A stretch of 64,000 bases of DNA from Cyclobacteriaceae bacterium (GTDB lineage: Bacteria > Bacteroidota > Bacteroidia > Cytophagales > Cyclobacteriaceae). Position 1 is the stretch's first letter. Each line of letters begins with the position of its first letter. The stretch spans positions 1,178,001-1,242,000 of the forward strand of contig CP129487.1 of assembly GCA_030584025.1 (NCBI GenBank), in the 5' to 3' direction. The notes under the pieces were generated by a model. That model worked only from the letters and a program-made list of their open reading frames with translations. It did no database searches and had not been told where the DNA came from. The position numbers and the translations under genes were made by a program. Below, one piece after another: positions 30,201 to 38,539 of this stretch.

Positions 30201-32489
30201 GGAGAAAGATGGACCGCTGAGTTTTTGCCACTCATAAGATGCAATAGACCCATCTGGGTCGCTTGCTGTGGCCTGAAGGGTGGTGCTGTTGTTTGGCAAG
30301 GTAAGGTTCACATCGGCACCAGCATTAACAACTGGGGATTGATTTGTGGCCGCAGGTAAAACAGTTAAATTCATTTGATCTGTGCCAGTGGCTCCTTGGT
30401 TATCAGTAACGGTTAACCTGAACACATAGCTGCCTTCTACAAGATTTGACGCAGTAAGATTCGCAGTAGTTTCATTGGCGATTGTTGCTGCCGGACCACT
30501 TTGCTTTATCCAGGCATATGACACAATCGAGCCATCAGAATCAGATCCGGAACCATTTATTACGATTGAATTTGTAGGTAAGGTGATGGATTGATCGGCT
30601 CCGGCATTTGCCGTAGGCGGATTGTTAACTGGAGCAGCGTTCACTGTCACATTAACATTAGCAAAACCCGTTGCCCCATCATCATCTGTAACTGTAAGTC
30701 TGAATGTATACAAACCTTGTATCAAGTTGCCTACGCTTACAGTTGAGGAAGTTGCATTGGTTAGTGTAGCCGTATTAGGTCCGTTAACTTGAGTCCATAA
30801 ATATGAAGCGATAGAACCATCCGGGTCAGAACCGGATCCGGTAATATTGGTTGAGTTCGTAGGAAGTGTTAACGTAATATTGGAGCCGGCATTTGCTGTA
30901 GGTGATTGATTGGATCCTACTACAGTCACAGTTGCCTCCTGACTTCCAGATGCGCCATTATTGTCGGTAGCGGTAAGTCGTACAACATAGATGCCCTCAA
31001 CCAGGTTTGACATGGTGAGGTTTTGCGTATTGGCATTGGTCAGTGTAGCAGAGGGGCCACTAATTTTTTCCCATAAGAATGCTGCAACCCAACCATCCAC
31101 ATCACTACCCCATCCATTTAGATTTACAGAGTTTGTGGGTAAGAAAATAGTTTTATTTCCACCTGTTTCAGCGGTGGGTGGCTGATTGACTGCAACGGTA
31201 ACGTTTACATCATCAGATGCAGAAGCACCAACGTTATCAGTAACGGTAAGTCTGAAAACATAACTTCCCTGAACAAGGTTGCTTAAACTGAGCGTGGCAG
31301 TTGTGGCGCCAGCAAGTGTAGCAGATGGGCCACTTACTTTTATCCATAGATAAGAGGCAATGGAACCGTCTGGATCAGATCCGCTTCCGACAAGGTTAAG
31401 TGAATTTGATGGCAAGGTTAATATCTTATCAGTACCAGCATTGGCAATCGGATTTTGATTGCTACCTAAAACAGTTACCTTAATGTCATCAAAAGCACTC
31501 TGTCCGCCACTATTTGTGGCGGTTAGTCTGAATGTGTAAACACCCACTACCATACCGGATAGAGATAAATTTGGTGTGCTTGCATTGTTCATGGTAACTG
31601 CGGGGCCATTAACTTTCGTCCAGCTATATGAAGTGATTGTTCCGGTTGTGGTTGAAGCTACTCCATTTAAGGTTGTAGAAGTTGTTGGTAATGCAATTGT
31701 TTTGTCGGCACCTGCACTGACTGAAATTCCCTGTTTAACCTGTTGCATCATCCATTCATAGACATTGGGTGTGTGTAGTGAATTATCCGTGCGATAGGCA
31801 TAATTCCAGGCATCATGCCAGACTCCGTTATATATTGTATAAATGGGTGCCGGAATAATTGCCGGATTACACGCATTTATCGCGTTGATCATATTGGTAG
31901 TCCTTGAAATGGGTACCACAGTATCAGTATCTCCATGCGATGCCCATATTGGAATATTATTTTGTGCATATGTGCATGCCCATCCTGTGCTATTATACCC
32001 TCCACAGACAGGAACCAAGGCTGCAACCTTTTGCGGGAAGTTGTATGTGTACTCCCATGCACCTCCACCTCCAAGACTTAAACCTGTGATGTAAATCCGT
32101 GAGGGATCAACGCGCAAATAGCTTCTAACGTGTTCAACTACCTCATCCATGTACCATACTGGCCAAGTTCCATAATTACTTTTCAATTGCGGAGAAATCA
32201 GAATAAATGGAAACTGGTATCCCTCAACGACATATCTAGGAGGGCCATTATAGGCTACTTTGGGAAGATCTGTTGTTCCATTACCTCTTTCACCAATACC
32301 ATGAAAGAAGATTACTATAGGGTAATTATTAGAGTTTGAATTGTAATCAGGCGGAAGATATTCATAGTATCCAATCTGGCTTGTTGGGGTTAATTTCGCA
32401 GTCTGATTTTGGCTGTGTGCGAGTAGAGTCAACAGGTTCAGAATAAAAAAAAGAGCCTGGAATTTTGAGGTATTAAGGATCTGACGCAT
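27261..32489 (-). CDS. secreted esterase with 15 PKD-like repeats and T9SS type B sorting domain
   Basis: 1742 residues, intact. A signal peptide ends near residue 26. Residues 35-253 are an esterase of the same type as the two at 9444-20210: FFHGIGERGNG, nucleophile Ser138 in GLSLGG, Asp in SHGDTD and His225 in GVWHDAW. Residues 254-1654 hold 15 consecutive PKD-like repeats of about 93 residues, each with ADxxITLPTNS, SDPDGSI, YLW and GxYVFRLTVTD. The last 88 residues (NTFSPDGKGEVETETW to VTLIR) are the gliding-motility-associated CTD (TIGR04131, type B). The protein should be exported by T9SS and probably retained at the surface with its SprF-like neighbour. The substrate is unknown; polyester, feruloyl or acetyl-xylan type esters are possible. 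Confidence 0.88.
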   Translation of the reverse strand: MRQILNTSKFQALFFILNLLTLLAHSQNQTAKLTPTSQIGYYEYLPPDYNSNSNNYPIVIFFHGIGERGNGTTDLPKVAYNGPPRYVVEGYQFPFILISPQLKSNYGTWPVWYMDEVVEHVRSYLRVDPSRIYITGLSLGGGGAWEYTYNFPQKVAALVPVCGGYNSTGWACTYAQNNIPIWASHGDTDTVVPISRTTNMINAINACNPAIIPAPIYTIYNGVWHDAWNYAYRTDNSLHTPNVYEWMMQQVKQGISVSAGADKTIALPTTSTTLNGVASTTTGTITSYSWTKVNGPAVTMNNASTPNLSLSGMVVGVYTFRLTATNSGGQSAFDDIKVTVLGSNQNPIANAGTDKILTLPSNSLNLVGSGSDPDGSIASYLWIKVSGPSATLAGATTATLSLSNLVQGSYVFRLTVTDNVGASASDDVNVTVAVNQPPTAETGGNKTIFLPTNSVNLNGWGSDVDGWVAAFLWEKISGPSATLTNANTQNLTMSNLVEGIYVVRLTATDNNGASGSQEATVTVVGSNQSPTANAGSNITLTLPTNSTNITGSGSDPDGSIASYLWTQVNGPNTATLTNATSSTVSVGNLIQGLYTFRLTVTDDDGATGFANVNVTVNAAPVNNPPTANAGADQSITLPTNSIVINGSGSDSDGSIVSYAWIKQSGPAATIANETTANLTASNLVEGSYVFRLTVTDNQGATGTDQMNLTVLPAATNQSPVVNAGADVNLTLPNNSTTLQATASDPDGSIASYEWQKLSGPSFSGTGNTTANFLINDLQEGTYVFRITVTDNLGATASDDISVVIFAANQPPVVNAPADQVITLPTSTVNLTAVASDADGTVNSYLWIYVSGPASPTLSGATTTSLTASNLIQGTYTFRITVTDNDGATAFDEVDVVVQAATNQSPVANAGPNKSITLPTNSTNFTGSGTDPDGTIVSYAWVQISGLAATLSNANTPTLTVQVSSEGTYIFRLTVTDNNGATGSSNVTLTVNPAATNQPPVPNAGTNQTLTLPVNSTNLVGSGSDPDGTIASYLWTKMSGPTATITNGSFPTASVSNLVEGVYVFRLTVTDNLGLTAFAETTITVLPAAVNQPPQAFAGADQIITLPTNSITIFGSGSDADGIVTSYQWLKLSGPTATLTNETTATLSLSDLIEGAYVFRLTVTDDLGATNNDDVTVTVNAATANQLPVSNAGPNLTITLPTNSANINGSGSDADGSIASYLWEKVSGPSVTMSGANNPTLSVSNLLEGIYVFRLSVTDNDGALASDDMTITVNPATINQSPIVSAGPDRTIFLPINTIQLSGSTSDPDGTIVSRAWTQVSGPSAAALVNTTSTLLTVNNLVEGVYRFRLAATDDDGSTASDEAQVTVNAATVNQPPFANPGSNQTIKLPTNSIILNGSGSDPDGTIEAYSWTKLSGPSSTLSNETTASLTVTNMLEGTYEFRLTVTDNLGATGSGQVTVTVLPATANLPPTVDAGNNVTVVLPNNTATLTGSASDDGSVASVLWTKLSGPAVTMSGNTTTTLSLSNLVEGNYVFQLTATDNEGLENSDNVSVSVFPEPLSNLPPVVDAGGDRTIQLPENSIKITADASDPDGIISSYLWTQTAGDLVTIDPNDTLFLDLTDLLPGSYQFTVSVTDGEGLSASDVVNLLVREEDPIVKPRNTFSPDGKGEVETETWKIANADLIDDCTVEVFNRQGQKVYSAKGYTSEWNGTFNGSLLPQGVYFYVIRCPDKKPINGSVTLIR
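27528..31730 (-). repeat. coding array of 15 PKD-like repeats, period about 280 bases
   Basis: Fifteen in-frame units of 91-95 residues lie back to back, each opening with NQxPxANAG or similar and closing with a VxVxVxxA linker. Units are related but diverged at protein level, so this is an old expansion. Long regular beta-sandwich arrays of this kind usually act as stalks that hold a catalytic head away from the cell. Confidence 0.9.
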
Positions 32490-32557
32490 AATGGGGCGGT
32501 TTTAATATAAGTTTATATACTAAAACAGGTAAGTAGGTAATTCTTCCGGTTTGATGT

Positions 32558-32565
32558 CAAATCTA
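32558..32565 (-). promoter_or_regulatory. putative -7 element for the PKD esterase
   Basis: The minus strand reads TAGATTTG, a full match to the Bacteroidota TAnnTTTG element, about 70 bases before the esterase start. It directly follows a small stem (TCTATC/GATAGA). A clear -33 TTG is not seen, so confidence is limited. Confidence 0.35.
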
Positions 32566-32612
32566 TCTTTTCTGATAGACTAAAGCTAATTTATGCAGAA
32601 ACATCAATATTT

Positions 32613-33551
32613 TTAGTTCTTTCTGATTATTTCTCTCAGGTTGAGGCAGTAAATTTTACCACCTAAAATGCCCATTTCGTTTTCATCGACCAAGTACAAT
32701 TCATTGTTGGAGACAAAGACAATTCCAGCCTTATGGGTATAATGGTCTAACTCCAACCTAGTAATTCTGCCAGATGAGAATTGATATTCTTTGAAGTCTG
32801 AGATTACCCATATATACGTGTGACCCAACAAGGCTAGAGTAGTTTGATCAGGACTTAAATCTGCGCCAGTAACCCAATAATCCATCATGGTTTTTCCACC
32901 CAATTGGATACTGTCAATCAGTGTTGCGGTGTGATTTCCGGGCCTATTGGGCAGCCGATAGATCTTGGTGAATCCTGTAAATGGAACTGTTCTGTTTTTT
33001 GTGAAGATATATAAAGAAGAATCCAGAGCAATCAGTGCATCCGCATCAAAATTTCGCAGGGCTGCTGATGGCGGAAAGGTATGTTGATCTTCATATTTGA
33101 AGTTGATGATCTCAGGGTTTGTTATTGGAGCCTCTATTGTTTCAGGATTACTGATCTTCAGAATTCTAAGATCGTCTCTGTCGTTCTTATTGTTGCCAAA
33201 GGCCCCTATGTATACATTTTTATTTTTATCTATTGCCAATGCTTCCCAACCCTTATTGGCGCTGTTGATGTGAATGCTGCGTATTATCTTTCCTGTACTA
33301 TCAACACAAAAAAGAACTGGAAGACCGTCATCATTATGTGTCCATAATTTTCCGGGAGAAGTAATGACCAGTCCTGAGGCTTCGTTTATATGTGCTGGTA
33401 ATTTACCCGTTTCTTTGAAGGCATGCTTGGGAATCTTCAGGATTCTGATGGAATTGTCTAATTGCCTTGTTTGATCCTGGCAATAGACAGACATATGGCA
33501 AAACCAAATCAGAAAATTTGCTAGTACATATTTATTGAATGGATAAGTCAT
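32613..33551 (-). CDS. secreted beta-propeller-like protein of unknown function
   Basis: 312 residues with an N-terminal hydrophobic segment ending near VYCQD, which fits a signal peptide. The body contains repeats of the kind seen in beta-propellers: EASGLVITSPGKLWTHNDDG, GWEALAIDKNKNVYIGAFGNN, DADALIALDSSLYIFTKN and YWVTGADLSPDQTTLALLG. No catalytic motif is recognised. Its first 20 bases overlap the end of the GT4 gene upstream on the same strand, which ties it to the glycan operon. It could be a sugar-binding or assembly factor, but this is open. Confidence 0.6.
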   Translation of the reverse strand: MTYPFNKYVLANFLIWFCHMSVYCQDQTRQLDNSIRILKIPKHAFKETGKLPAHINEASGLVITSPGKLWTHNDDGLPVLFCVDSTGKIIRSIHINSANKGWEALAIDKNKNVYIGAFGNNKNDRDDLRILKISNPETIEAPITNPEIINFKYEDQHTFPPSAALRNFDADALIALDSSLYIFTKNRTVPFTGFTKIYRLPNRPGNHTATLIDSIQLGGKTMMDYWVTGADLSPDQTTLALLGHTYIWVISDFKEYQFSSGRITRLELDHYTHKAGIVFVSNNELYLVDENEMGILGGKIYCLNLREIIRKN

Positions 33552-34713
33552 TTGTAACGCCTTTCAAAGGGTGCGATGAGCTGGTGAAATAAACTTGCTC
33601 GTAAATTTCCATTGTTTTCTCTGCGACTTTGGCCCATCGAAACTTCTCTGCTTGTTGTATTCCTCTTTCTCCTAGACTGTACATTAGCGTAGGATTTTCC
33701 AATAGATCTTCAATGGCACTGGTTATTGCCTCTGTGTTGTAAGGGTCAATTAATTTAGCTGCATTACCTGCTATTTCGGGTATTGATGAAAGGTTTGATG
33801 TAATAACGGGTACGCCACATGCCATGGCCTCCAATACAGGCATACCAAAACCTTCAGATAGTGATGGGAATAGGAATAATGTGCTGCACGAATAAAGTAG
33901 CGGCAAGTCATCTGAATCTACGTATCCCGGGGTATAGATGTGATTCTGTGCGTGCTCTTCATTAATGATTTTCAGATACTCATTTACATAATTGCGTGAA
34001 AGCCCAGGTGTAACCAATGCCAACGCATCTGCTTTCTTTTTAGAATAGTACTTTACGTAGGCTTTAAGCACCCGTTCAGGATTCTTTCGGTGTGAGCTAT
34101 TTCCAATAAATAAAATGTATCGTTCGGGTAAGTTATATTTTTTGGTAAAGCTTTCTAAAATACGTTTGTCATCATTCTTTTTAAACCTTGAATTTATTCC
34201 GTTATGAATAACATGAATTCTATTTTCCGGAATTTTTAGTCGTTCTATAATCCGGTTCTTTTCATGTTGAGATACCGTTATTATGGCCTTACTTTTTTTC
34301 GAAACAATGGGTACAATGAATCGCCTGTAATAATTTCCAAAACGCTGATATAAGGAGTCGGTTTTTGGAATTGGGTCCATGAAAATTATGTCATGTAAAG
34401 TCTGAACGATGGGCACAGGGCAGTAGATGGGCGTTGTATTTCCTGTACAATGGAGTATATCCAGTTTTTCATTGCGTGCAGCGATTGGTAAAAATATTTG
34501 TTCAAAATCAATAAATAGCTTGCCACCAACTTGTCTGAAATTGAATTCTTCACAGCCTTTAAAAAGATTATGATTTGCTCCTTTTTTTGTAAGCACAACA
34601 AGGGTGTGCTTTGTATTCAATTTGTAGAGTTCATGAATAAGTTCCAGGGCTGACGTCTCAATCCCGAACCGTTCTTTTCTAAAAAGTCTTTGAACCTCAA
34701 TCCCGATTTTCAT
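33532..34713 (-). CDS. GT4 family glycosyltransferase
   Basis: About 393 residues of the GT-B fold. The N-terminal domain starts MKIGIEVQRLFRKERFGIE; the C-terminal domain has RYILFIGNSSHRKNPERVLKAY and the family 4 donor-site motif FPSLSEGFGMPVLEAMACGVPVI with the conserved EX7E. The ATG at 34713 is chosen because it lies 1 base after the stop of the upstream GT2 gene and matches the usual GT4 N-terminus; an upstream in-frame start would add 11 residues inside that gene. It is a retaining glycosyltransferase acting at the cytoplasmic face. Confidence 0.88.
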   Translation of the reverse strand: MKIGIEVQRLFRKERFGIETSALELIHELYKLNTKHTLVVLTKKGANHNLFKGCEEFNFRQVGGKLFIDFEQIFLPIAARNEKLDILHCTGNTTPIYCPVPIVQTLHDIIFMDPIPKTDSLYQRFGNYYRRFIVPIVSKKSKAIITVSQHEKNRIIERLKIPENRIHVIHNGINSRFKKNDDKRILESFTKKYNLPERYILFIGNSSHRKNPERVLKAYVKYYSKKKADALALVTPGLSRNYVNEYLKIINEEHAQNHIYTPGYVDSDDLPLLYSCSTLFLFPSLSEGFGMPVLEAMACGVPVITSNLSSIPEIAGNAAKLIDPYNTEAITSAIEDLLENPTLMYSLGERGIQQAEKFRWAKVAEKTMEIYEQVYFTSSSHPLKGVTNDLSIQ

Positions 34714-34714
34714 T

Positions 34715-35635
34715 CTATGCCTTATTAAAGATTGAGATTTTATCACCGCTTTTCAAGTGCATAATATTCCATATCAGCGCTCTCCAAAAGGCTTTTAAAT
34801 GGTCTATTTTACCTGTAAGAAAAAATTGAATTGAATTCTTAGGTATAGAGAAAGTGACAAGAAATAAAGGCCAGATCAATGTATGAATACCCCTAACATT
34901 TCTTCGCATGAATAATATCCTGTTGCGCGTGAGGTAGTATGTTTTAAGTGTTGAGCTTTTGCCAACAGAAATGGATTCTTTATGATAAATAACTGCAGTT
35001 GGTTGATAGTAAATTCTAAAACCAGCGCGTTGAATTCGGGCAGACCAATCAAGTTCTTCGTAATACAAAAAAAAGATATCGGCAAACATTCCCGTCCGTT
35101 CAACCACCTCCTTTTTCAGAAACATGGCAGCACCATGTGCATATAAAGTGTAACCTGGAGTATCATGCTGTCCTTGGTCGCGTTCTCTATCTCCAATGGT
35201 CTTGTTACGTCCGGTAATTGGATTGATTTCTGTAAATCCTGCGTACTGGATAATGTTGGGGTGATCAAAGTATTTAATTTTAGGACTTACTACTCCAATT
35301 GAGTTATCTTGCTCAAAGGGTTTCAAAAGCTCATTCAATAGATTGTCAGTAACCTCGGTGTCGTTATTTACGATAAAAAGGTAGTCCCCCTTGGCTACTG
35401 CCATGCCGGTATTATTCCCACCTGTAAAGCCGAGATTTGAACTGTTAACAAGAAGTTTGACCTCTGGAAACCGGCTGGTAATTATTTTTGTCGGATCTTC
35501 TTTAGAAGCATTATCGACAACGATTATTTCAAAATTTCTATATGTGAGTCTTTTAGTTGACTCCAGAAACTCACACGTCTCTTTCAGGCTATTGTAGTTT
35601 ATCGTAATGATCGATATGAGGGGGGTCACGGTCAT
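34715..35635 (-). CDS. GT2 family (rhamnosyltransferase-like) glycosyltransferase
   Basis: 306 residues. ISIITINYNSLKETCEFL, IIVVDNASKEDPTKII, LGFTGGNNTGMAVAKGDY and the metal-site FIVNNDTEV form the core typical of WcaE/rhamnosyltransferase-type GT2 proteins. FFLYYEELDWSARIQRAGF supplies the ED acceptor motif. A C-terminal hydrophobic stretch may dock on the membrane. It sits 2 bases downstream of the processive GT2 gene and 1 base upstream of the GT4 gene, a tight operon. The rhamnose specificity is family analogy only. Confidence 0.85.
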   Translation of the reverse strand: MTVTPLISIITINYNSLKETCEFLESTKRLTYRNFEIIVVDNASKEDPTKIITSRFPEVKLLVNSSNLGFTGGNNTGMAVAKGDYLFIVNNDTEVTDNLLNELLKPFEQDNSIGVVSPKIKYFDHPNIIQYAGFTEINPITGRNKTIGDRERDQGQHDTPGYTLYAHGAAMFLKKEVVERTGMFADIFFLYYEELDWSARIQRAGFRIYYQPTAVIYHKESISVGKSSTLKTYYLTRNRILFMRRNVRGIHTLIWPLFLVTFSIPKNSIQFFLTGKIDHLKAFWRALIWNIMHLKSGDKISIFNKA

Positions 35636-35637
35636 TA

Positions 35638-36819
35638 TTATTTCGGTAGATAGGTGTGATCTATGTTACTATTTTTATGTTCAGTGTGAATAAAGGTTTT
35701 GTTGGCATTTCTGGATAGAAATATAGCCTGAATTGTTTTGATTATAACTATGGGCATCAGTGTTAAAGCCTTAATCAATTTTAATGAATAATAGTGTCGG
35801 GGGGTGGCAATGGCTAATGCAAAGAAGTACAATGATGTGGTGCCCCACCAGCGTATAAGTACTTCCTTGTCTTCAGAATAGAATAGTGAAAACGTTATGG
35901 AAAGAAAAAAAAGAGCAATTATGCTATTAATTCTTGATGGAAAGATATTCTGACAGACAGCGATATTGAAAAAATTTACGTTACCTCTAAACAATAGACG
36001 TATGCCTTTAATAAAATTCTTCCTTAGCATATCATATTGTCCGGCTATCCATCTTCTTCGCTGATTTTTATACGCATCGGGCGAATCAACTTTCTCATCA
36101 AATACAAGCGTTCCTTTTTGATAGACTATCTTATGTCCTTTCTCAACTAACGCCACCTGGAGTGCCTTGTCTTCAACGGCAGAATCAATTGTCGATAGCT
36201 CTTTTTTCAGTAAATTAAACGGAAACGCCATACCTGACCCAATCAGTGCAGAGGAGAGCCCCAGTGCGTTGGCTCCTTGCCGAAATAAATGATTATTGAT
36301 GGCTTCACTTAATCCATCCAGAACAGCCATGGGTGTGTTTAGATTTTTTGCAACTCGCTGAGCCTGGATAATTTGATGACCTTGATTGAATAGATTATTA
36401 ATATCCGAAAGGAATTCTCGTTCAAGGATGTTGTCAGCATCTGCAATTATAGCAATATCATATTCTTTATTCACTGAATTAAAGGCAAAATTCAGCGATC
36501 GACTTTTCATGCTTTTTTCAAACTGCACAGGAATTACAATTGCACGAGTCTTTCTTAGTTGTTCCAGCGTTTCTTCTTTAAGGGAGTCAGCAATAATGAT
36601 CACATCAAAAAAGGATTCGGGGTATTCTACTTCCAAAAGTTCCTTTGCTGTATGGATAATTACATTGTCTTCCTTGTAGCTAGGAACAAATACAGCAATT
36701 CTCTTGTAAGAATTTTGTCTTATGGGGACTATCCGGTGGTAGAAATGTCCTGCTGCAGAAAGTGTAAACACATATAACGTGTTTGTAAAAAAGAATACAA
36801 ATAGGATCAGTTCGATCAT
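35638..36819 (-). CDS. membrane GT2 glycosyltransferase with QxxRW motif
   Basis: 393 residues. One membrane segment precedes the catalytic domain and at least two follow it. IAVFVPSYKEDNVI, IIIADS, IIADADNILE and the downstream QRRRWIAGQYDM give the D, DxD and QxxRW layout of processive GT2 enzymes such as cellulose or hyaluronan synthases, and of related non-processive biofilm enzymes. SAVEDKALQVALVEKGHKI is the acceptor-site region. It lies between the initiating sugar transferase and two further glycosyltransferases, so it probably helps build one exopolysaccharide. No PilZ domain is present. Confidence 0.82.
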   Translation of the reverse strand: MIELILFVFFFTNTLYVFTLSAAGHFYHRIVPIRQNSYKRIAVFVPSYKEDNVIIHTAKELLEVEYPESFFDVIIIADSLKEETLEQLRKTRAIVIPVQFEKSMKSRSLNFAFNSVNKEYDIAIIADADNILEREFLSDINNLFNQGHQIIQAQRVAKNLNTPMAVLDGLSEAINNHLFRQGANALGLSSALIGSGMAFPFNLLKKELSTIDSAVEDKALQVALVEKGHKIVYQKGTLVFDEKVDSPDAYKNQRRRWIAGQYDMLRKNFIKGIRLLFRGNVNFFNIAVCQNIFPSRINSIIALFFLSITFSLFYSEDKEVLIRWWGTTSLYFFALAIATPRHYYSLKLIKALTLMPIVIIKTIQAIFLSRNANKTFIHTEHKNSNIDHTYLPK

Positions 36820-36841
36820 TTCAGGTAAGGAAGAATGTTGA

Positions 36842-37960
36842 TTAAACCTTCTCCTTTTGCAATAAGGCCGGAAAAGTTTTCAGGATGATCATCATGTCTC
36901 CGAAGAAGGAATTATTCATGGCATAATCCATATCCAGTTGAATACGCTCTTCAGGCGACATGTCGTCTTTGCCGCGCTTGGTAATTTGCCAAAGCCCAGT
37001 TAAGCCGGCAGGAGCAAGGAAGCGCCAGGCAATTTGATCTTTCGTTAATTTTTCAGCCTCATACAGGGGGAGTGGCCGGTTTCCTACTAACGACATGTCG
37101 CCTTTCAAAACGTTGATCAATTGGGGGATTTCATCCAGGCTGGTTTTGCGTAGGAACATACCAAATTTCGTAATGCGTGGGTCGTCTTTGATTTTAAAGA
37201 AGACACTATCACTTTCATCGGTACCGTATTGGTTTAAAGCAGCAAATTTTTTGAGTTCTGCGTCTGCTCCGAGACGCATAGAGCGGAATTTATAGAAGTC
37301 AAAGATTTTATAACCTGAGCCTGCACGCTTTGATATGTAAAATATCGGACCGCGTGATTCAAGTTTAATGATCAGGGCGATGAGCAACAGCACAGGAGAC
37401 AAGATGGTAAGTGCTGTTAAGGCGGCCAGAATATCAACGGTGCGCTTTAACCTCCAAAGCTTTACTCTAGGAATCGCCTTGGCATATTGTTTTTTAATAA
37501 TGCTCTCCCGGTTAGCCTTGTAAATCTTCAACTTGCGAATTACATCAATTCGTTTTAACAAGCTGTAATTGAGGGCGCCAAACAAGTAATCATCAACCTG
37601 TAAACGTACAGCTTTGTTTTTGGCATCCGGATCAAATTTTCCAGTAAATAAAATATAAGGGATGCATTGTGTAGCCAAAACACTCCGAAGTTCTTCCATA
37701 GAATTTTTATCGGCATCTGCATCGACAAAAATGGCCGATGGTTTTATGGAGCGATTGGAGATTTTACTGATGACTTCCTCGGTTGAAAGGAAAGAAATAA
37801 ACGTATTGTCCAATTGGTAGTCATCCAACTGGCGGCTGTTTTCGGTCTTAATCTTAACAATATGATCGATTACCACAGCTTTTGGTAAAGGTGGAGATAC
37901 CGATGCTTGCTCGATAGTAGACGGTGCAGAAGTAGAGAGGTTTAGCAGGTCTGCGTTCAT
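36842..37960 (-). CDS. initiating sugar transferase with receiver-like N-terminal domain
   Basis: 372 residues. Residues 175-372 are a bacterial sugar transferase (PF02397, WcaJ/WbaP/PglC type): RTVDILAALTALTILSPVLLL, then KRAGSGYKIFDFYKFRSM, RKTSLDEIPQLINVLKGDMSLVGNRPL and GLTGLWQITKRGK. This enzyme places the first phospho-sugar on undecaprenyl phosphate. The N-terminal 150 residues are not the usual CoA-binding-like domain. Segments IFVDADADKN, PYILFTGK and VDDYLFG resemble the Asp, Thr and final strand of a response-regulator receiver, but the closing KP is absent, so it looks like a pseudo-receiver. The start overlaps the stop of a CheY-like regulator by 4 bases. Confidence 0.85.
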   Translation of the reverse strand: MNADLLNLSTSAPSTIEQASVSPPLPKAVVIDHIVKIKTENSRQLDDYQLDNTFISFLSTEEVISKISNRSIKPSAIFVDADADKNSMEELRSVLATQCIPYILFTGKFDPDAKNKAVRLQVDDYLFGALNYSLLKRIDVIRKLKIYKANRESIIKKQYAKAIPRVKLWRLKRTVDILAALTALTILSPVLLLIALIIKLESRGPIFYISKRAGSGYKIFDFYKFRSMRLGADAELKKFAALNQYGTDESDSVFFKIKDDPRITKFGMFLRKTSLDEIPQLINVLKGDMSLVGNRPLPLYEAEKLTKDQIAWRFLAPAGLTGLWQITKRGKDDMSPEERIQLDMDYAMNNSFFGDMMIILKTFPALLQKEKV

Positions 37961-38340
37961 TTCTTAACGATCATATTCTTAAAAAATATTTCCTTTACCC
38001 GGCTTACCAGGTGTTGTGGCTCAAAGGGCTTGATAAAATAATCGGTGGCCCCCAGGTCCATACACTCTTTACGCTTTCGCGGATCTTCAAAGCTCGACAG
38101 GATGATAACAGGAATATCCTTGTACAGCCCACTTTGCTTCAGGTTCTCCAGCAATTGCACCCCGTCAAGAGACGGCATGCGAATATCGGAAATAATCAGG
38201 TCTGGTGTATTGCCCGAAGATAACCAGGACAATGCTTCCATTCCATCATGCATAATAAAAACTTCGTACGTTTGGCCAAGGATTTTCTCCAGCAGCCAGC
38301 ACAAAGGCTCGTCATCTTCGATGACCAGTACCTTCTTCAT
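37957..38340 (-). CDS. stand-alone CheY-like response regulator
   Basis: 127 residues, only a receiver domain. Acidic pocket residues are Glu8, Asp9 and Asp10; the phosphoacceptor is Asp52 in SDIRMP; Ser82/83 and Lys104 in FIKPF complete the switch. There is no output domain. It is the first gene of the run that continues through the sugar transferase and glycosyltransferases, with a 4-base overlap to the former. No histidine kinase lies nearby. It may signal to the pseudo-receiver of the sugar transferase or to a motility/biofilm kinase elsewhere (inference). Confidence 0.9.
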   Translation of the reverse strand: MKKVLVIEDDEPLCWLLEKILGQTYEVFIMHDGMEALSWLSSGNTPDLIISDIRMPSLDGVQLLENLKQSGLYKDIPVIILSSFEDPRKRKECMDLGATDYFIKPFEPQHLVSRVKEIFFKNMIVKK

Positions 38341-38539
38341 GGTTCACAGTTAAGTAAAACAACGTGCTTTAAAGCCCTGGATTAAAAGGCGGGGATTTAA
38401 AGCCAAAACCTATAGACAAACAAACTTAGTAAAATTTCCTTAAGTAAAGCCTTGCTGAATGCTAATTCTTTAGGAAAGGTAATCTTACATGCGTCAATAA
38501 TTCCGTGATAAAGTATAGCGTATAGCGGTAAGGGTTGAA

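Noticed and set aside
27528..31730. Regular repeats considered as a CRISPR or satellite array
   Set aside because: The period is about 280 bases, units differ from each other and the frame is kept throughout; this is protein-domain repetition.
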